A stretch of DNA of 5,742 bases from an uncultured Ruminococcus sp. (GCA_946544695.1 CAMNMO010000194.1:1-5742), one strand, 5' to 3'; positions 1 to 5,498 are shown, numbered from the stretch's first letter. The notes: a model not told the origin generated them from the letters alone. Translations and numbers: made by a program.

Positions 1-12
1 TTATTTGGGCGC

Positions 13-49
13 AAAAAAGGGCAGACGCACGTTTTTTTGTGCGCTGCCC
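13..49 (-). terminator. Intrinsic terminator on the minus strand, downstream of the LTA-synthase-family gene
   Basis: Read on the minus strand, GGGCAG and CGCAC pair with GTGCG and CTGCCC, with one bulged base and an A-rich loop, followed at once by six T. This is a textbook Rho-independent terminator: an 11-bp GC-rich stem plus a U-tract. It is the first strong terminator downstream of the minus-strand gene that stops at 299, so the likely transcript carries about 250 bases of 3' sequence. On the plus strand the stem is followed by GCTTTTGGTTTT, so weak bidirectional action is possible. Confidence 0.85.
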
Positions 50-88
50 GCTTTTGGTTTTCTTGTCATGTTTTGGAAGTTTGCTTTG

Positions 89-244
89 CTATTGCTTTTT
101 CTTGTCAGGGCTTGGACGTTTGCTGCGCCTTGCTTTGTTGGCTTTGCATTTCACGTTTGCACTTTGGTGATTGAGGGCGCCGCCCTCAAACTCCTGCAAG
201 CCTGCTGGCGCCAGGCTTGACCGGGCGCTTTGCCTCGTCCCCAT
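89..244 (-). CDS. Doubtful small basic ORF (51 codons), possibly repeat-derived
   Basis: An ATG at 244 opens a 51-codon minus-strand frame that ends in TAG at 89-91. The product begins MGTRQSARSS and has a very basic, Lys/Arg-rich second half ending in PDKKKQ. I do not recognise it. The only Shine-Dalgarno-like sequence (GAGAGGG) lies about 14 bases upstream, which is too far for a good start. The ORF runs through two perfect hairpins, and the base composition is rich in AAAGC/GCAAA words on this strand. It lies between the stop of the LTA-synthase-family gene and that gene's terminator, so it would be co-transcribed. More likely it is non-coding 3' flank or an interspersed repeat that happens to be open. 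Confidence 0.15.
   Translation of the reverse strand: MGTRQSARSSLAPAGLQEFEGGALNHQSANVKCKANKARRSKRPSPDKKKQ
171..219. repeat. Two adjacent perfect inverted repeats in the 3' flank of the minus-strand gene
   Basis: At 171-189, TTGAGGGC pairs with GCCCTCAA around a three-base loop. At 197-219, CAAGCCTG pairs with CAGGCTTG around a seven-base loop. Neither is followed by a T-tract on either strand, so neither looks like a terminator. In a minus-strand transcript they would form two GC-rich stem-loops about 120 to 150 bases before the terminator at 13-49. Possible roles are 3'-end stabilisation, part of a small 3'-UTR RNA, or an interspersed palindromic repeat. The rest of 1-298 holds no convincing gene and is rich in TTTGCTTT-like words on the plus strand. 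Confidence 0.6.
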
Positions 245-298
245 TTGCTTTTCTTGCCCTCTCAGTCTGCGCTATGGGTATGCTTTGCTTTTTTTGCT

Positions 299-2572
299 TT
301 ACATGACTATATGCGTTCTTCGCTTTGTCATGTCGGGCGGTGTGAAAAGCTCGGCGGCACTGTCGTCACCAAACTGCGCCCCTACGCTGTTCTCAAAGCC
401 CTCTTCTGTCTTGGTTATCATATCGTAGAAGATTATTGCGTTCGATATGTCGATTATCTCATCGGCATAGCTTGCGTAGCTTTGTATATAGTCATCGCCC
501 ACTATGCCGTCATTTATACGCAGGTCGCATTCTGTCTGACTGTACACAGGGTCCTCGGCAGACTTGAACATGCCGTGTATGTTCTCGCTGTATATGGGGT
601 TCGGTGTATCTTTATAGACCTGATTGCAGGGTGCGTTCGTCATGACGTTCTTATAGTCTGTCAGGTCGAAATAGGTAGCCTTCTGGCAGTCATAGTATAC
701 GGTATCGGTGATGAAGTTGCCGTTGGGGAAGATGACAGCATTCTCTGCGTCCTCCGCAAAGGAGAATATATCATGACCGAGGGCGTATTTATTATCGAAG
801 CCCAGCATATTGCCAAGTGTCGGCTGGACGTCATACATGCCCATTACCTGAGTTATCTCACGGGGCTCATATTCGCCGCCCTTGGACCAAATGATAAAGG
901 GTGTTTTACGGTTGATGTTATAGTAGAAGTCGTCCACGGGGATATAGCCCTCGTCGTCCTCTGTGCGGACCTCATCGGTGAAGGGGTCATAGTTGAGGTA
1001 GTATTCATACTCGGAGGGTTTGATCTTTGCATCATGGTCGCCGTACAGCACGAAAACTGCATCGTCCAGCAGACCTTCTTTGTCGAGGTCGGTGAGGAAC
1101 TGACCCAGTGCTTCATCGGCGTAGTGCACCGATTTGAGGTAGCTGCCCAGCTTGGTGCCCTGCAAAAACGGTGCTGACACATCTTCATAGAGACCTGTTT
1201 CGCTGTTATAGCGCTTATACCTGAAAGTCACATCGAGGTCGCTGATGCGTTCGATATCGGTGAAGGGCGTGTGGTTGGTCAGCATGAGGAAAGCGCCGTA
1301 CCAGTGTTCATGTTCGGCATCGAGCTGCTTGACCTTGGGCACAGCCTGACGGAAGAAGCTTTTATCCGAAAGACCCAGACCGATGGTCTCGTCGATTATG
1401 AAGTCATCGGTATAGTTGAAGAATCTGTCGTAGCCCAGCGACTTGTGAAGGTTCAGTCTGTTCCAGTAGGAACCGTTATTGCCGTGCATGCTGTAAATGT
1501 AGTAGCCTTTATCCTTCAGCATTTTCTGGGTGGTGGTATAGTCTCTGTCCCAGTAATTGATAGCGACCGTACCGCTTGATGCGGGCATCAGCGAGGTGGC
1601 GAAGGTGAACTCCGAATCCGAGCTTGTGCCCACGCTTTCCTGTGCGTAGAAGTTGGAGAAATACAGACCTTCTCTTGCCAGCTTATTGAGGTTTGGTGTA
1701 AGCTCCTCGCCGTTTATATAGGTATCCATGCAGAACTGCTGCATGCTTTCGCAGTGTATGACAATGACGTTCTTGTCCTTGAAAATGCCGGTATACTCAT
1801 TGGTGACATCGGGTGCGGCTTCCTCGGTGAGTTCGTCCTTCTCGTCATAGAACTCATCGAAGGCTTCCTTTTTCTCCTCGTAGCCGAACATCATATTTAT
1901 CTTTGAATATGCGCTGGAGATCGCATCGGAGGTCTGGTAGGTGTACATGCCGAAGGTACCCAGCACGTATTCTCTGTTCCACTGCTTTTGCAGACGTGAG
2001 TAGTCGGTGCCTGTCAGTGTGGCAGCGAAGATGCCCAGCAGCACCAGTCCGCAGGCGGCAGTGAAACCGAAGCTCCTGCTGCGTTTCTGCTTCTGCTTGG
2101 TCTGCGACTCATACTCTCTTGTCTTTTTCTTGCAGAAATGGTAGGTAACTGCCAGTGCGGGTATGCTCCACAGGAATATGAGGTCTTTGGGTTCCATGAT
2201 ATTCTTGATGACAGCGTCCATCACACCGGGCAGCTGCGAGCCTGTCGAAAGCAGTGAGAATGACAGGAAGGACTTATAGTTTGAATAGTATATCGAGTTG
2301 CCCGCCACCAGTATGGTGTTTATGACATTGACGGTCATCAGGTAGCGGAAGCGGCCTTTCAGCGTTTTGAAGCAGAAAGAGAATGCAGCTATCAGCAGCG
2401 TTGCCGCAATGTCAGCCATCAGGGGCTTTACCTGATTGTAGGCGAACCTGACGGTGAACACCCTGAGCAGAAAGCCGTTTATGACCGATACGCCGATGAA
2501 TACGAGCAGCATCGGGTTGTCGCCGTAGAAGCTTTTGAGCTTACAAAACAGTTTCTTGAAAAATTTTACCAT
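299..2572 (-). CDS. LTA synthase family protein (membrane phosphoglycerol transferase, sulfatase fold)
   Basis: The product has 757 residues and a TAA stop. Five membrane helices lie near residues 21-41, 50-70, 76-96, 130-147 and 169-188. An acidic linker (about 231-260) follows, then an extracellular sulfatase-type domain starting at KNVIVIHCES (about 267). Family landmarks are metal-ligand candidate Glu275 in HCES, TPNLNKL, GTSSDSEF (315-322), MHG with His363, YWNR with Trp370 and Arg372, NHTPF with His434, and GDHD with Asp512 and His513. Known LtaS enzymes move glycerol phosphate from phosphatidylglycerol onto lipoteichoic acid outside the membrane; here the acceptor is inferred. The nucleophile position, Thr in S. 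aureus LtaS (KTSDSEF), reads Ser317 with Thr316 before it. The C-terminus is longer than in LtaS (about 650 residues). The start at 2572 is chosen because GAGGAG lies six bases upstream. An in-frame ATG at 2647 would add 25 hydrophilic residues and has no ribosome binding site. The gene is monocistronic in this window. Confidence 0.93.
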   Translation of the reverse strand: MVKFFKKLFCKLKSFYGDNPMLLVFIGVSVINGFLLRVFTVRFAYNQVKPLMADIAATLLIAAFSFCFKTLKGRFRYLMTVNVINTILVAGNSIYYSNYKSFLSFSLLSTGSQLPGVMDAVIKNIMEPKDLIFLWSIPALAVTYHFCKKKTREYESQTKQKQKRSRSFGFTAACGLVLLGIFAATLTGTDYSRLQKQWNREYVLGTFGMYTYQTSDAISSAYSKINMMFGYEEKKEAFDEFYDEKDELTEEAAPDVTNEYTGIFKDKNVIVIHCESMQQFCMDTYINGEELTPNLNKLAREGLYFSNFYAQESVGTSSDSEFTFATSLMPASSGTVAINYWDRDYTTTQKMLKDKGYYIYSMHGNNGSYWNRLNLHKSLGYDRFFNYTDDFIIDETIGLGLSDKSFFRQAVPKVKQLDAEHEHWYGAFLMLTNHTPFTDIERISDLDVTFRYKRYNSETGLYEDVSAPFLQGTKLGSYLKSVHYADEALGQFLTDLDKEGLLDDAVFVLYGDHDAKIKPSEYEYYLNYDPFTDEVRTEDDEGYIPVDDFYYNINRKTPFIIWSKGGEYEPREITQVMGMYDVQPTLGNMLGFDNKYALGHDIFSFAEDAENAVIFPNGNFITDTVYYDCQKATYFDLTDYKNVMTNAPCNQVYKDTPNPIYSENIHGMFKSAEDPVYSQTECDLRINDGIVGDDYIQSYASYADEIIDISNAIIFYDMITKTEEGFENSVGAQFGDDSAAELFTPPDMTKRRTHIVM

Positions 2573-2578
2573 CTTTAT

Positions 2579-2584
2579 CTCCTC
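2579..2584 (-). promoter_or_regulatory. Ribosome binding site that fixes the start at 2572
   Basis: The minus strand reads GAGGAG, then a six-base spacer (ATAAAG), then ATG. No comparable site precedes the in-frame ATG at 2647, so this site decides the start codon. Confidence 0.85.
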
Positions 2585-2625
2585 AAAAAAATGCTGTGTC
2601 TGTCTTTTTTTGTTGTGCCCTGTAC

Positions 2626-2651
2626 AGGTATGCGATACATTCGGCATACCT
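2626..2651 (-). promoter_or_regulatory. Hairpin in the 5' leader of the LTA-synthase-family gene
   Basis: AGGTATGC and GCATACCT form a perfect 8-bp stem with a ten-base loop. It lies just downstream of the expected start of transcription from the proximal promoter (about 2663), and about 40 bases before the ribosome binding site. No T-tract follows, so it is not a terminator. It could stabilise the 5' end of the mRNA or, as DNA, be a dyad operator just past the promoter. Confidence 0.45.
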
Positions 2652-2669
2652 TAAATATGACCACATTAC

Positions 2670-2698
2670 ATTGTAATCCCATTTGTAGAAAATGTCAA
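2670..2698 (-). promoter_or_regulatory. Proximal sigma-A promoter of the LTA-synthase-family gene
   Basis: On the minus strand TTGACA (2693-2698) is followed by exactly 17 bases and then TACAAT (2670-2675). This is a perfect -35 box and a five-of-six -10 box. Transcription should start near 2663, giving a leader of about 90 bases. Confidence 0.85.
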
Positions 2699-2757
2699 GA
2701 ATACCGCTGTATTTTCAGCATTTTATACAACTCTGACAGGGAGCTGTTCGCATAAAC

Positions 2758-2785
2758 ATTGTATCACATTTTATGCGCTTGTCAA
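2758..2785 (-). promoter_or_regulatory. Distal sigma-A promoter of the LTA-synthase-family gene, extended -10
   Basis: On the minus strand TTGACA (2780-2785) is followed by 16 bases and then TACAAT (2758-2763). TG one base before the -10 makes an extended -10 element. It is 88 bases upstream of the proximal promoter and faces the same way, so the gene has two tandem strong promoters. Confidence 0.8.
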
Positions 2786-2933
2786 CGGCTTTTGCAGATA
2801 TTTCAGCTGTTTTTCACACAAAGCAGTGTTTCGTACAGCAGGGGGGCGGTCACGGGGCATGAAGTTTGACAGTTTTAACATTTTGACGTCCTCAAAGCTG
2901 CGGGTGTCTGCGCAAGTAAAATTTATTGAGATG

Positions 2934-2982
2934 TTTTCTCCCCCATGCGTTCACGCATTTGCCGCAGGCGGGGGAGAGAAAA
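2934..2982. repeat. Palindromic module B1
   Basis: The outer arms are TTTTCTCCCCC and GGGGGAGAGAAAA. Inside are two smaller hairpins: ATGCGT-TC-ACGCAT and GCC-GCA-GGC. B1 has the same inner hairpin sequences as B3. Confidence 0.8.
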
Positions 2983-3091
2983 CCGCCACCGTACAGCGGG
3001 GGAGCGGTCACGGGGCATAAAGTTTGACAGATTTAACATTTTGACGTCCTCAGAGCTGCGGGTGTCTGCGCAAGTAAAATTTATTGAGATG

Positions 3092-3125
3092 TTTTCTCCC
3101 CCCGCCGAAGGCGGGGGAGAGAAAA
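3092..3125. repeat. Palindromic module B2, short form
   Basis: This copy lacks the ATGCGT/ACGCAT inner hairpin and is a single near-perfect long stem: TTTTCTCCCCCCGCC against GGCGGGGGAGAGAAAA. The central loop is GAA. It explains why the second unit is only 143 bases long. Confidence 0.8.
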
Positions 3126-3232
3126 CCGCCATCGTACAGCGGGGGCGGTCACGGGGCATAAAGATTGACAGATTTAACATTTTGGCGCCCTCAAAGCTGC
3201 GGGTGTCTGCGCAAGTAAAATTTATTGAGATG

Positions 3233-3280
3233 TTTTCTCTCCATGCGTTCACGCATTTGCCGCAGGCGGGGGAGAGAAAA
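3233..3280. repeat. Palindromic module B3
   Basis: The outer arms TTTTCTCTCC and GGAGAGAAAA are perfectly complementary over 10 bp. The inner hairpins are ATGCGT-TC-ACGCAT and GCC-GCA-GGC. Confidence 0.8.
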
Positions 3281-3387
3281 CCGCCGACGTACAGCAGGGG
3301 CGGTCACGGGGGATAAAGTTTGACAGTTTTAACATTTTGACGCTCTCAAAGCTGCGGGCGTCTGCGCAAGTAAAATTTATTGAGATG

Positions 3388-3436
3388 TTTTCTCTCCCAT
3401 GCGTGAACGCATTTGCCGCAGGCGGGGGAGAGAAAA
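3388..3436. repeat. Palindromic module B4, with the inner loop reversed
   Basis: The outer arms TTTTCTCTCCC and GGGAGAGAAAA are perfect over 11 bp. The first inner hairpin reads ATGCGT-GA-ACGCAT, the exact reverse complement of the same hairpin in B1 and B3. The second inner hairpin is GCC-GCA-GGC. Confidence 0.8.
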
Positions 3437-3545
3437 CCGCCATCGTACAGCGGGAGCGGGCACGGGGCATAAAGTTTGACAGTTTTAACATTTCGGCGCC
3501 CTCAAAGCTGCGGGTGTCTGCGCAAGTGAAATTTATTGAGATGCT

Positions 3546-3591
3546 TTTTCTCAATGCGTTCACGTATTTGCCTTCGGCGGGGGAGAGAAAA
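3546..3591. repeat. Palindromic module B5, diverged
   Basis: The left arm has lost its C-run (TTTTCTCAATGCG), while the right arm keeps GGCGGGGGAGAGAAAA, so the outer stem is shortened. The inner hairpin is ATGCGT-TC-ACGTAT, with one mismatch. The second inner hairpin is GCC-TTC-GGC, whose loop is the reverse complement of the GAA loop in B2. Confidence 0.75.
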
Positions 3592-3687
3592 CCGCCACCG
3601 TACAGCGTGGGGGCGGTCACGGGGAATGAAGTTTGACAGTTTTAACATTTTGACGCCCTCAAAGCTGCGGGTGTCTGCGCAAGTGAA

Positions 3688-3883
3688 GTATCTGCGGGGA
3701 ACGGACATAAGTTATTTGAACATTTGGGATTATTATTGGACAGCTCGGGCGAATGTAAACTTTTTGTAAAATGGTTTATTCGTTTAATCGTAATCGTTTT
3801 CTGAAAACGTATACTTGGAAGAAAATGGCAATATTTAGCTAATGCGCACAAAGTTCTGCGGGATTTATATTGCAGAATGCCGA
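3688..3883. other. Non-coding upstream region of the solute-binding protein gene
   Basis: From the end of the repeat array to the predicted promoter I see no plausible gene. The sequence is AT-rich and contrasts with the GC-rich array. The only structured part is the operator-like palindrome and paired 14-base sites at 3789-3815. TATACT at 3810-3815 resembles a -10 box but has no -35 partner at a usable distance. Confidence 0.5.
3789..3815. promoter_or_regulatory. Paired LacI/CcpA-type operator-like sites
   Basis: Two abutting 14-base segments, CGTAATCGTTTTCT (3789-3802) and TGAAAACGTATACT (3802-3815), each agree with the cre-type consensus TGWAANCGNTNWCA at 12 of 14 positions by eye. The centre is a perfect dyad, CGTTTT-CTG-AAAACG (3795-3809). 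Members of the LacI/GalR family, including CcpA, commonly control sugar importer genes, which fits the downstream gene. The site is about 70 to 95 bases upstream of the predicted -35 box, so action would have to be at a distance, or the promoter call is wrong. Confidence 0.4.
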
Positions 3884-3912
3884 TTGCATAATTCAGCGGA
3901 TTGTGTTAACAT
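3884..3912 (+). promoter_or_regulatory. Likely promoter of the solute-binding protein gene
   Basis: TTGCAT (3884-3889) is followed by 17 bases and TAACAT (3907-3912). TG one base before the -10 gives an extended -10. Both boxes are imperfect, but spacing and extension are right, and it places the start of transcription near 3919, just before the structured leader. The leader would be about 115 bases. Confidence 0.5.
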
Positions 3913-3936
3913 AAATCACGGACGAAGGATATTTGA

Positions 3937-4020
3937 CCGCTTGATGCCCGCAGGGTAAGGGCGTTATGCGGCGAAGCGGGACCTGCGGATAAGGGTAATA
4001 GTCCGCAGGTCTGTCTTTTT
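3937..4020 (+). promoter_or_regulatory. Transcription attenuator / candidate orphan riboswitch leader
   Basis: A compact domain is closed by CCGCTT (3937-3942) and AAGCGG (3974-3979). It contains GCCC (3946-3949) facing GGGC (3959-3962). CCGCAGG (3948-3954), inside this domain, is perfectly complementary to CCTGCGG (3982-3988), which is the 5' arm of the following terminator. The upstream segment therefore repeats the terminator's 3' arm and can displace it, giving mutually exclusive antiterminator and terminator states. If the closing stem persists, the antiterminator would be a pseudoknot-like contact. GGGTAA occurs both in the domain (3953-3958) and in the terminator loop (3993-3998). I could not match this to a known riboswitch class. 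There is no convincing leader peptide; ATG CCC GCA GGG TAA at 3944 is only four codons. Confidence 0.55.
3980..4020 (+). terminator. Intrinsic terminator in the leader, abutting the ribosome binding site
   Basis: GACCTGCGGA (3980-3989) and TCCGCAGGTC (4002-4011) form a perfect 10-bp stem with a 12-base loop. It is followed by TGTCTTTTT ending at 4020. The Shine-Dalgarno sequence begins at the next base. The position between a likely promoter and the start codon makes conditional termination the simplest reading; the end of an upstream small RNA is the alternative. Confidence 0.8.
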
Positions 4021-4027
4021 AAGGAGG
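4021..4027 (+). promoter_or_regulatory. Strong ribosome binding site of the solute-binding protein gene
   Basis: AAGGAGG is followed by an eight-base spacer before ATG at 4036. This favours 4036 over the in-frame ATG at 4045. Confidence 0.85.
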
Positions 4028-4035
4028 ATATTGAT

Positions 4036-5466
4036 ATGGTAACAATGAAAAGACTTATGGCAGGAGTATTTGCGCTGACGATGTGCATCGGTATGGCATC
4101 ATGCGGCAGCAGCAGCGGTGACAAGGACGAGGCAAGCTCGGCAAACGCCATCGAGCTGAATGAAGATCAGCAGGCGGTAGTCGATGAGGCTGCAAACAAG
4201 CTGCCCGAGATGGAGCTTGAAAATTCTACTATAAAGTGGATGGCACACTATGACATCAACCCCGGTGACGGCAATGTCACACCTCCAGGTCTCAAAATGT
4301 TCCAGGATACCTATGACGGCAAGATAGAGTTCGTACAGACTACATGGGACAACCGTTATACCGACCTGGCTAAGCTGGTAATGGCTAACGATTCCCCCGA
4401 CTTCTTCCCTGCATCTGATATGGACGGTTTCCCCAAGGGCGCCATAAAGTCCATGTTCGAGCCTGTTGATGATTATATTGACCTGAACAGCGACCTGTGG
4501 GCAGATGTAAAGACTACCAGCGACTCCTTCCTGTTCAACGGCGGTCACTATGTTATCCCGATAAAGTCCGCACCTAACTTTGTGTGCGTATATAATACCA
4601 AGACCATCGAGGATCACGGCTATGACGATCCCGCCGAGCTGTATTACAACGATGAGTGGACATGGTCGAAGTTCACCGAGATGTGCCTTGACTTCGTTGA
4701 TGCAGAGAACGATATTTACGCACTGGACGGCTACTGGTACGGTCAGGCGCTGAACGATACCTGCGGCGTGCCCCTGATAGGCATGGAGAACGGCGTCCTC
4801 AAGAACAACATGGACGATCCCGCAGTTGCAAAGGTGCAGGAGCTGATGTATGAGCTGCAGAAGAACGAGGTAGTGTTCGACCGTTCTTCAAACAACTGGT
4901 CTACCAGAGGCGACGGCACAACAGGCGAAGGTCTGGGTTCCTACCAGACACTGTTCATACCCGTTGGTCTGTGGGGCATCGAGAATACTCCCGAGGCTGT
5001 AAAGCCCTTCGGTGATGTTGAAGCAGGCGAGATAATGTTCTGCCCCATGCCCAGAATGGACGATTCGGATAAGTACTATGTATCCGCAAGAGTTGAGGGT
5101 TATCACATCGTCAAGAACGCACCCAACCCCAACGGCGTTGTGGCTTACATGAACTGCCTGAAGGTCTGCGATACCGAGGCTTCGGAGATCACCGAGCAGC
5201 AGCTGAGAGACGAGTATAAGTGGAACGATGACATGCTCAAAATGAGGGAGGAGGTATACAGACTGGTAAACACCAACCCTGTATATGACTTCCAGCACGG
5301 CGTATCCAACGAGGTAGACGCACTGATGCAGACTGTTAACCAGTACACCATGATAACAGGCGGCGGTGCAGGTACATGGACTGCCTGCGTCGAGGAGAAC
5401 AAGACTGCTGTTGACTATCTCCTCAAGGAAGCCAACGAGAGCATCGGCGCTGAAACTGCTGAATAA
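4036..5466 (+). CDS. Extracellular solute-binding lipoprotein of an ABC importer (family 1, probably sugar)
   Basis: The product has 476 residues and stops with TAA. It opens with a lipoprotein signal peptide: MKR, a hydrophobic core (about residues 8-19) and the lipobox MASC, with lipid-modified Cys23. A Gly/Ser/Asp-rich tether follows (24-35). From about residue 50 it resembles family 1 (MalE-type, COG1653) binding proteins: IKWMAHYDINPG, then a run on an uncertain target (DLAKLVMANDSPDFF), then FNGGHYVIPI and VYNTKTIEDHGYDDP, and WTWSKFTEMC near the middle. The ligand cannot be read from sequence; a sugar or oligosaccharide is the usual family role. No permease or ATPase gene follows; a terminator-like hairpin comes 33 bases after the stop, so membrane partners must be encoded elsewhere. 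The perfect ribosome binding site and strongly biased codons suggest high expression, gated by the attenuator-like leader. The N-terminal lipid would hold it on the outer face of the membrane. Confidence 0.9.
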   Translation: MVTMKRLMAGVFALTMCIGMASCGSSSGDKDEASSANAIELNEDQQAVVDEAANKLPEMELENSTIKWMAHYDINPGDGNVTPPGLKMFQDTYDGKIEFVQTTWDNRYTDLAKLVMANDSPDFFPASDMDGFPKGAIKSMFEPVDDYIDLNSDLWADVKTTSDSFLFNGGHYVIPIKSAPNFVCVYNTKTIEDHGYDDPAELYYNDEWTWSKFTEMCLDFVDAENDIYALDGYWYGQALNDTCGVPLIGMENGVLKNNMDDPAVAKVQELMYELQKNEVVFDRSSNNWSTRGDGTTGEGLGSYQTLFIPVGLWGIENTPEAVKPFGDVEAGEIMFCPMPRMDDSDKYYVSARVEGYHIVKNAPNPNGVVAYMNCLKVCDTEASEITEQQLRDEYKWNDDMLKMREEVYRLVNTNPVYDFQHGVSNEVDALMQTVNQYTMITGGGAGTWTACVEENKTAVDYLLKEANESIGAETAE

Positions 5467-5498
5467 TACATAATTTTTATAGGGTATATGGAATGGCT

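Larger units (their letters stand above)
2832..3687. repeat. Tandem repeat array: six ~100-bp modules alternating with five palindromic modules
   Basis: Copies start with CGTACAGC at 2832, 2990, 3133, 3288, 3444 and 3599. The spacings are 158, 143, 155, 156 and 155 bases. Each copy has module A, conserved through GGTCACGGGGCATAAAG, a TTTGACAG..TTTAACATTTTGACG stretch, TCAAAGCTGCGGGTGTCTGC and GCAAGTAAAATTTATTGAG. Module A is followed by a palindromic module B (TTTTCTC ... GAGAAAACCGCC). The sixth copy stops inside module A near 3687, so the order is A-B five times, then partial A. Module A is nearly identical between copies, while B varies in its centre. Copy spacings are mostly not multiples of three and ORFs open on both strands, which argues against coding. 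The array lies upstream of both divergent genes and outside their predicted transcripts. No transposase or cas gene is in the window. Function is unknown. Confidence 0.93.

Noticed and set aside
230..1177. Long plus-strand open frame of 315 codons opposite the minus-strand gene
   Set aside because: It lies antisense to the catalytic and C-terminal parts of the LTA-synthase-family gene, has no ribosome binding site or recognisable domain, and the minus-strand frame has clear family motifs.
2573..2647. N-terminal extension of the LTA-synthase-family protein from the ATG at 2647
   Set aside because: The extra 25 residues are hydrophilic and have no Shine-Dalgarno sequence. The region overlaps the leader hairpin, and the downstream ATG at 2572 has GAGGAG at ideal spacing.
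2860..2890. TTTGACAG...TTTTGACG inside each A module as a repeated promoter
   Set aside because: TTGACA matches a -35 box, but no -10-like hexamer lies 15 to 19 bases downstream on that strand in any copy.
2832..3687. CRISPR array
   Set aside because: Units are about 155 bases, the spacers are related palindromes rather than unique sequences, and no cas genes are present.
2832..3687. Integron attC cassette array
   Set aside because: The palindromes lack the conserved core GTTRRRY/RYYYAAC arrangement, there are no cassette ORFs between them, and no integrase is in the window.
2923..3708. Open frames of 64 to 123 codons on both strands within the repeat array, with repeating peptides such as FTCADTRSFEG
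   Set aside because: Unit spacings are mostly not multiples of three, so the frame changes from copy to copy. Both strands are open, and no ribosome binding sites were found. The repeated peptide is the translation of a DNA repeat.
3944..3958. Four-codon leader peptide (MPAG) in the attenuator region
   Set aside because: It is too short, with no run of a regulatory amino acid, and the nearest AAGGA is about 14 bases upstream.
3919..3990. Guanidine-III or ZTP riboswitch, from the CGGACGAAGG start and GC-rich loops
   Set aside because: The defining conserved cores of these classes are not present by eye. Only superficial similarity remains, so a covariance-model search would be needed to overturn this.
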